From AWTP1-13 sp050248715 (GTDB taxonomy: Bacteria > Pseudomonadota > Alphaproteobacteria > Rhizobiales > Hyphomicrobiaceae), in NCBI GenBank assembly GCA_050248715.1, contig JBFWRV010000001.1, positions 1 to 64,000 on the forward strand: DNA of 64,000 nt, in the 5' to 3' direction. The position numbers and the translations under genes are program-made. The notes under the pieces were generated by a model, which was not told the origin of the DNA, did no database searches, and saw nothing but the letters and a program-made list of their open reading frames with translations. Positions 59,339 to 64,000 of this stretch are shown here, piece after piece. Position 1 is the stretch's first letter. The number at the start of each line of letters is the position of its first letter.

Positions 59339-62116
59339 CTACTCGGCCGCGACCCGAGCTTCGGCCGACTCGATCCTGCAAGCGCAGAACTTGAATTCCG
59401 GGATCTTGCCCATCGGATCGAGCTGGGGGTTGGTCAGCAGATTTGCGGCAGCCTCCGCGAAACAGAAGGGTATGAAGACCATGCCCTCGGCCACGTCGCG
59501 GTCGGCACGGGCCTTGAGCACGACCCTGCCGCGCCGTGTCGACACCTCGATGAAGCCCCCCGGGGGGATGCCGAGCCTGTCCATCTCTCTCGGGTTCAGC
59601 CCCGCAATCGCTTCGGGCTCAAGATGGTCGAGATTGGAAGCGCGCCGCGTCATCGAGCCCGTGTGCCAATGCTCGAGCAGGCGCCCTGTGGTCAACACCA
59701 TCGGGTAGGTCTCATCCGGCAATTCGTCCGGCGGGACGAGGTCGGTCGGCACGATCCTGGCCCGCCCCGATTTGGTCGGGAAGGACGTCGCGAAGATGAT
59801 CTCGTTGCCGGGCTTGTCCGGTGCATCGCAGGGATACGTAACCGAGTCCTCGCGCACCAGCCGCTCCCAGGTGATGTTCTTCAGGGACGGCATGACCTCG
59901 GTCATTTCCGCGAATACCTCGGATACACCCTTGTAGTTCCATTGCAGGCCAATTCGCTTGGCGATTTCGGCAATCAGCATCCAATCCTGGCGCGCCTCGC
60001 CGGGCGGATCCACAACAGGACGAGAGATTTGCACTTGCCTGTTCGTGTTGGTGAAGGAGCCCCACTTCTCGGCATGCGCGGATGCCGGCAGGACGACGTC
60101 GGCGTGCCACGCGGTCTCGGTGAGAAAGATGTCCTGGACAACGAGGTGCTCGAGCTTCGCCAGTGCCTCGCGGGCGTGCTGCACGTCGGGGTCGGACATG
60201 GCCGGATTTTCACCCATCACATACATGCCCTTGATCACGCCGTCCTTGATGGCATGCATGATCTCGACCACCGTCAGCCCCTTCTTCGGGTCGAGCTTGG
60301 TGCCCCAGAAATCCTCGTAGGCGCCGCGAATGGCCGCATCCTCCACCGACTGGTAATCGGGAAATACCATGGGAATGAGGCCCGCGTCGGAGGCACCTTG
60401 CACGTTGTTCTGGCCGCGCAGGGGGTGCAGGCCGGTGCCGGGGCGGCCGATTTGCCCCGTGACGAGCGCAAGCGCAATCAGGCAGCGGGCGTTGTCCGTT
60501 CCGTGTGTATGCTGCGAAACGCCCATACCCCAGAAAATGATCGAGCGCTCGGAGCGGGCGTAGAGGCGCGCAACCTCGCGAATCGTGGCCGCAGGAATGC
60601 CGCACACGGGCTCCATCGCCTCGGGCGTGAAATCCACCACCTTGGCCTTCAGGCTCTCGAACCCTTCCGTGTGAGCCTGCACATACTGAATGTCGACCAT
60701 GCCTTCGGCGACAATGACGTTGAGCATGGCATTGAGCAGCGCCACATCCCGGCCGGGCTTGAATTGAAGGGTGTGGCTGGCGTAACGGGCCAAGCCCTGG
60801 TTCTGCCCGCGCGGATCCATGACGATGAGTCTGGCGCCGCGCTTGGCCGCGTTCTTCAGGAAGGTGGCGGCGACCGGATGATTCTCAGCGGGCCTCGCGC
60901 CGATCACGATGATGCAGTCGCTGTCCTTGGCAGCCGTGAAAGGAGCGGTCACCGCGCCCGAGTTCAGCCCCTCCATCAAGGCAGCCACCGAAGAGGCATG
61001 GCAGAGGCGGGTGCAGTGGTCGACGTTGTTGGTGCCGAAACCCTGCCGGATCAGCTTCTGGAAGAGGTAGGCTTCCTCGTTGGAGCCCTTGGCCGAGCCG
61101 AAGCCGGCCAGAGCACTGCCGCCGTCGCGCGCATGCACCGCCTTGAGGCCGCCGGCAGCCTTTTCCAGCGCCTCTTCCCACGTCGCCTCGCGGAAATACC
61201 TGCTGACCTCGTCGCGGCGGATCTGGAGGTTCGCGTCCTTGGCGACGCCATCGCGGCGGATGAGCGGCTTGGTGAGCCGGTCGGGGTGATGAATATAGTC
61301 GAAGCCAAATCGGCCCTTGACGCACAGGCGGTTGTTGTTGGCCGGTCCATCGCGCCCATCGACGTAGAGTATCTTGTTGTCCGTGACGTGAACCTTGGTC
61401 TGGCAGCCAACGCCGCAGTAAGGGCACAGCGTGTCCACCGACTTCGTCTCGTACTTCACGCGCTTGCCCGCAGTGTCGAGCAGGCTCTTCTCCATGAGCG
61501 CGCCGGTCGGGCACACCTGCACGCATTCTCCGCAGGCAACGCAGGTAGAGTTCCCCATTCCCTGGTCGAAATCGAAAACGACCTTGGCGCCGTGGCCGCG
61601 ATAGGCCATGCCGATCACGTCGTTGGCCTGCACCTCGCGACAGGCGCGGACACACAGATTGCAGTTGATGCAGGCATCGAGATTGACGGCGATGGCAGAA
61701 TGGGTGCTGTCGGCAGCGGGACGATCATCGCGCGGGAAACGGCTGATGGGTGCGACACCCATGGCGTCGACCCAGTTCCAGAAGCTTGATTTCGGATCGT
61801 GGCTGGTCTCGCGCACGGGCTGGTCGGCCATGAGAAGCTCGAACACCATCTGGCGCGACTTCTTTGCCCGCTCGCTCGCCGTCTTCACCTTCATGCCGCT
61901 GGCCGCCTTGCGCTGGCACGATGCGGCCAGCACGCGCTCGCCCTCCACCTCCACCATGCAGGCGCGGCAGTTGCCGTCGGCGCGATAGCCGGGCGCGGGA
62001 TGCCAGCACAGGTGCGGAATCCTGGTGCCGTGGCGCTGTGCCACCTCCCAGATGGTCTCGCCCGGCCGGGCTTCAACCTGCCGGCCATCCAGTTCGAAGG
62101 TGATCGTGGCGGTCAT
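59339..62116 (-). CDS. fdhA: NAD-dependent formate dehydrogenase alpha subunit (FDH1-type)
   Basis: Molybdenum or tungsten bis-MGD enzyme of 925 residues that oxidises formate to CO2. Cofactors in order: N-terminal [2Fe-2S] (Cys37, 50, 53, 67), two [4Fe-4S] ferredoxin motifs (CINCNLCVRAC at 149-159 and CVACGECVQVC at 192-202), a domain I [4Fe-4S] (CPYCGVGC at 231-238, Cys265), and the catalytic Cys372-His373 (RLCHASS). The catalytic residue is Cys, not selenocysteine. ATG 62116 has GAGAG upstream; a GTG at 62158 adds 14 residues. It follows the beta subunit gene by 112 bases. In Methylobacterium FDH1 the same two-subunit arrangement is a W-enzyme. Confidence 0.93.
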   Translation of the reverse strand: MTATITFELDGRQVEARPGETIWEVAQRHGTRIPHLCWHPAPGYRADGNCRACMVEVEGERVLAASCQRKAASGMKVKTASERAKKSRQMVFELLMADQPVRETSHDPKSSFWNWVDAMGVAPISRFPRDDRPAADSTHSAIAVNLDACINCNLCVRACREVQANDVIGMAYRGHGAKVVFDFDQGMGNSTCVACGECVQVCPTGALMEKSLLDTAGKRVKYETKSVDTLCPYCGVGCQTKVHVTDNKILYVDGRDGPANNNRLCVKGRFGFDYIHHPDRLTKPLIRRDGVAKDANLQIRRDEVSRYFREATWEEALEKAAGGLKAVHARDGGSALAGFGSAKGSNEEAYLFQKLIRQGFGTNNVDHCTRLCHASSVAALMEGLNSGAVTAPFTAAKDSDCIIVIGARPAENHPVAATFLKNAAKRGARLIVMDPRGQNQGLARYASHTLQFKPGRDVALLNAMLNVIVAEGMVDIQYVQAHTEGFESLKAKVVDFTPEAMEPVCGIPAATIREVARLYARSERSIIFWGMGVSQHTHGTDNARCLIALALVTGQIGRPGTGLHPLRGQNNVQGASDAGLIPMVFPDYQSVEDAAIRGAYEDFWGTKLDPKKGLTVVEIMHAIKDGVIKGMYVMGENPAMSDPDVQHAREALAKLEHLVVQDIFLTETAWHADVVLPASAHAEKWGSFTNTNRQVQISRPVVDPPGEARQDWMLIAEIAKRIGLQWNYKGVSEVFAEMTEVMPSLKNITWERLVREDSVTYPCDAPDKPGNEIIFATSFPTKSGRARIVPTDLVPPDELPDETYPMVLTTGRLLEHWHTGSMTRRASNLDHLEPEAIAGLNPREMDRLGIPPGGFIEVSTRRGRVVLKARADRDVAEGMVFIPFCFAEAAANLLTNPQLDPMGKIPEFKFCACRIESAEARVAAE

Positions 62117-62228
62117 TGCGGGCGGCTCTCGGTTCTCGGGTTCGATGGCAACGCGCACGGTTGTGTTTTGAGGTTGTTGCTACGCTCCCCGTACGACGGC
62201 TCGCCGGAAGCGGCTGGAGGTAGGGCAG

Positions 62229-63944
62229 TCACCTCAAATCCTCCGGAAAATATTTGAACACGCTGCGCAGCGGATTGGGCGCCGCCTGCCCGAGGCCGCA
62301 GATGGAGGCATCGGCCATGACTTGCGCCAGATCGTCGAGCAACTCGCGGTTCCACGTTCCGCCGCTCATGAGCTTCACGGCCTTCTCGGTTCCGTTGCGG
62401 CAGGGCGTGCACTGGCCGCAGCTTTCATCCTCGAAGAAGCGCATCAGGTTGAGCGCGACCGCCTTCGTGTCGTCCCGGTCGGACAGGATTACGACCGCGT
62501 GGCTGCCGACGAAGCAGCCGTGCTTCTCGAGCTGACCGAAATCGAGCGGGACATCCGCCATATAGGCCGGCAGGATGCCGCCCGAGGCGCCGCCCGGCAA
62601 ATACCCCTTGAAGTGGTGGCCCTCGGCCATGCCGCCGCACAGCTCGATCAGGTCCCTGCACGTGGAGCCGGCCGCCGTCAGCACGACGCCGGGATTTTTC
62701 ACGCGCCCCGAAACCGAATAGGAACGCAGTCCCTTGGCGCCGTTCTTGCCTTGGGACGCAAACCAAGCCGCACCCTTGTCGAGGATGGTCGGCACCCAGA
62801 ATAGCGTCTCGATGTTGTTGACGAGCGTGGGCCGGCCGAAGAGGCCGACCTGCGCCACATAGGGAGGCCGGTGCCTGGGCAAGCCGCGCTTGCCCTCGAT
62901 CGATTCGATCATGGCGCTCTCCTCGCCGCAGATGTAGGCGCCGGCGCCACGCCGGATATTCAACTTCGTATGCCGGGCGAGACCGGCCGCTTCGACCTTG
63001 GCGATCTCCTGCCGCAGGATCTCGATGACGGCGGGGTACTCGTCGCGAATGTAGATGAACACCTCTTCGGCCTCGACGGCCCACGCAGCAATAAGGGCGC
63101 CTTCCACGAACCGGTGCGGCTCACGCTCGAGATAGTAGCGGTCCTTGAAAGTTCCGGGCTCGCCCTCGTCGCCGTTGACGGCCATCAGCCGCGGCCCCTT
63201 CTCGCTGCGCACCAAGGCCCATTTGCGCCCCGTTGGGAAGCCGGCACCGCCGAGTCCGCGCAGTCCGCTGTCAGAAAGAGCGGCGATCACCCCATCGGCC
63301 TTGCGCGCGCCCGAAAGGCACGCGCGCAACACCGTGTAACCTCCATCCTTCACATAGGCGTCGAAAGCCTGAAAAGCCGGGATGGCAGGATGCACTTCGC
63401 GCATTCCCGCCGCCTCCAGCAGCTCGGGAGAAGTTGCATGATCGACGTGATGGTGACCGACCTCTGCTGCGGGGGCGGTATCGCAGGAGCCGATGCAGGG
63501 CGCACGAAGCACGCGTATTCCAGCTGCATTCTTCGCCTCCAGTTCGGCAATCAGCTTCTCGGCACCGGCCAGCATGCAGGTCAGGCTGTCGCACACCCGG
63601 ATCGTGACCTCCGGAGGGCGTTGCTCGCCGTCGCCCACGACGTCGAAGTGCGCATAGAAGGTCGCAACCTCGTAGACCTCCGCCATTGGGATCTTGAGTT
63701 CCTCCGCCAGTGCGTGCAGATGGCCTGCAGGCAAGCAGCCCTCCGCATCCTGGATGAGGTGCAGGTACTCGATCAGCAGAGCCCGCTCACGCGGCCTAGG
63801 CCCCAGCAACGCCTTGATGGCGGCGACCTCGGCTTCCCGCAGGACACGACCGCGGGGAAATGGCGTCGCCTTGCGACGCCCGGCCCCCGGATGGATGGCG
63901 CGGGCTTTTCCCGCACCGTTGGCAATCGAGGTGGCGTCATTCAT
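62229..63944 (-). CDS. fdhB: NAD-dependent formate dehydrogenase beta subunit (NuoE-NuoF fusion)
   Basis: Diaphorase subunit of 571 residues, passing electrons from FdhA to NAD+. The N-terminal NuoE-like part (about 35-160) carries a [2Fe-2S] cluster at Cys118, 123, 150, 154 (VCDSLTC and CIGSC). The NuoF-like part has the FMN/NADH loop GLRGLGGAGFPTGRKW (about 227-242), and AYICGEESAMIESIEG, and a [4Fe-4S] at Cys509, 512, 515, 549 (ESCGQCTPCRNG). This fusion and size match Methylorubrum Fdh1B (572). ATG 63944 overlaps a preceding frame by ATGA. Confidence 0.93.
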   Translation of the reverse strand: MNDATSIANGAGKARAIHPGAGRRKATPFPRGRVLREAEVAAIKALLGPRPRERALLIEYLHLIQDAEGCLPAGHLHALAEELKIPMAEVYEVATFYAHFDVVGDGEQRPPEVTIRVCDSLTCMLAGAEKLIAELEAKNAAGIRVLRAPCIGSCDTAPAAEVGHHHVDHATSPELLEAAGMREVHPAIPAFQAFDAYVKDGGYTVLRACLSGARKADGVIAALSDSGLRGLGGAGFPTGRKWALVRSEKGPRLMAVNGDEGEPGTFKDRYYLEREPHRFVEGALIAAWAVEAEEVFIYIRDEYPAVIEILRQEIAKVEAAGLARHTKLNIRRGAGAYICGEESAMIESIEGKRGLPRHRPPYVAQVGLFGRPTLVNNIETLFWVPTILDKGAAWFASQGKNGAKGLRSYSVSGRVKNPGVVLTAAGSTCRDLIELCGGMAEGHHFKGYLPGGASGGILPAYMADVPLDFGQLEKHGCFVGSHAVVILSDRDDTKAVALNLMRFFEDESCGQCTPCRNGTEKAVKLMSGGTWNRELLDDLAQVMADASICGLGQAAPNPLRSVFKYFPEDLR

Positions 63945-64000
63945 GCGTTGCGGGTCTTCGTCATGGCGAGCCAGGGTGGGGAGCCCAAACCCTTCGGCGG
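63943..64000 (-). CDS. Possible C-terminal fragment of an upstream gene
   Basis: On the minus strand, bases 64000 down to 63941 read in frame as ...PKGLGSPPWLAMTKTRNA then TGA, overlapping the beta subunit ATG by ATGA. This suggests a further gene upstream in the same operon that begins outside the window. Only about 19 codons are visible, so the product is not identifiable. Confidence 0.3.

Noticed and set aside
59207..61789. Plus-strand open frame of 860 codons opposite fdhA
   Set aside because: It is antisense to fdhA, whose cofactor motifs are complete. Its amino-acid text is His/Arg/Ala-rich and without domains; it is a GC-rich shadow frame.
59339..62116. Selenocysteine in formate dehydrogenase
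   Set aside because: The active-site codon encodes Cys372, and no in-frame TGA is present in the catalytic region, so this is a Cys enzyme.
1..64000. Search for tRNA, rRNA, CRISPR arrays and insertion sequences
   Set aside because: No cloverleaf-like gene with CCA end, rRNA segment, regularly spaced direct repeat array or transposase was recognised. The short palindromes found are REP-like and not CRISPR repeats.

Overview
The window is GC-rich, densely coding DNA from a bacterium, most likely an alphaproteobacterium of the order Hyphomicrobiales (Rhizobiales). The pointers are a class I lysyl-tRNA synthetase, a fused NuoE/NuoF-type formate dehydrogenase beta subunit of the Methylobacterium FDH1 kind, small DUF1328, PRC-barrel and DUF883 proteins, a PG-binding-like secreted protein and many TRAP/TTT importers. 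No rRNA or tRNA gene, CRISPR array, prophage or transposase was seen, so the placement rests on protein style only.

Layout. (1) 1-5819, plus: an importer and catabolic operon with a TRAP large permease (cut by the window edge), hydantoinase/oxoprolinase A and B subunits joined by ATGA overlaps, and an HpcH/HpaI aldolase. (2) 5832-10145, minus: an MFS transporter, an ArsR-type regulator and a LeuD/LeuC pair that looks like a divergent paralogue. (3) 10474-15539: a signalling island, with a Ser/Thr kinase carrying a WD40 propeller (minus) divergent from FHA, FHA and PP2C phosphatase genes (plus). (4) 15520-18016: a Rieske oxygenase and a DenD-like dehydrogenase, divergent. (5) 18217-24255: an envelope and stress block with two membrane GTPases plus an AI-2E permease in one overlapping operon, and several very small membrane proteins. 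(6) 24265-30569, minus: prmA, a copper-related trio (DUF2946, outer-membrane barrel, PCuAC-like), lysS, glutathione peroxidase and a secreted protein of unknown role. (7) 30841-39363: an accessory catabolic cluster of amidohydrolase, cupin, NHL propeller, three luciferase-like monooxygenases, two carboxymuconolactone-decarboxylase-like proteins and a frameshifted TctC receptor. (8) 39399-48463: small genes, an SRPBCC/ArsR pair with a clear operator pair, a repeat-rich non-coding stretch, a His-rich secreted protein, a TAXI-TRAP importer and a cytosine-deaminase-like amidohydrolase. (9) 48637-53448, plus: a large adenylate cyclase/ATPase/TPR protein and two peroxiredoxin-like genes, the second frameshifted. 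(10) 53497-63944, minus: NAD-dependent formate dehydrogenase (fused beta/gamma plus alpha subunit) followed by a seven-gene Mrp/Mbh-type cation/proton antiporter module.

The most interesting system is the last. A soluble-type formate dehydrogenase sits directly upstream and on the same strand as a complete, partly fused Mrp/Mbh antiporter module whose final gene encodes two MrpD-like antiporter cores in one polypeptide. No NuoB/C/D/H/I-like connecting subunits are visible, so energetic coupling is a hypothesis. Other notable items are a pair of identical CGCAAC-N6-GTTGCG operators, two single-base frameshifts, a composite dispersed repeat that supplies the N-terminus of one predicted protein, and a copper-chaperone relative lacking its copper ligands.
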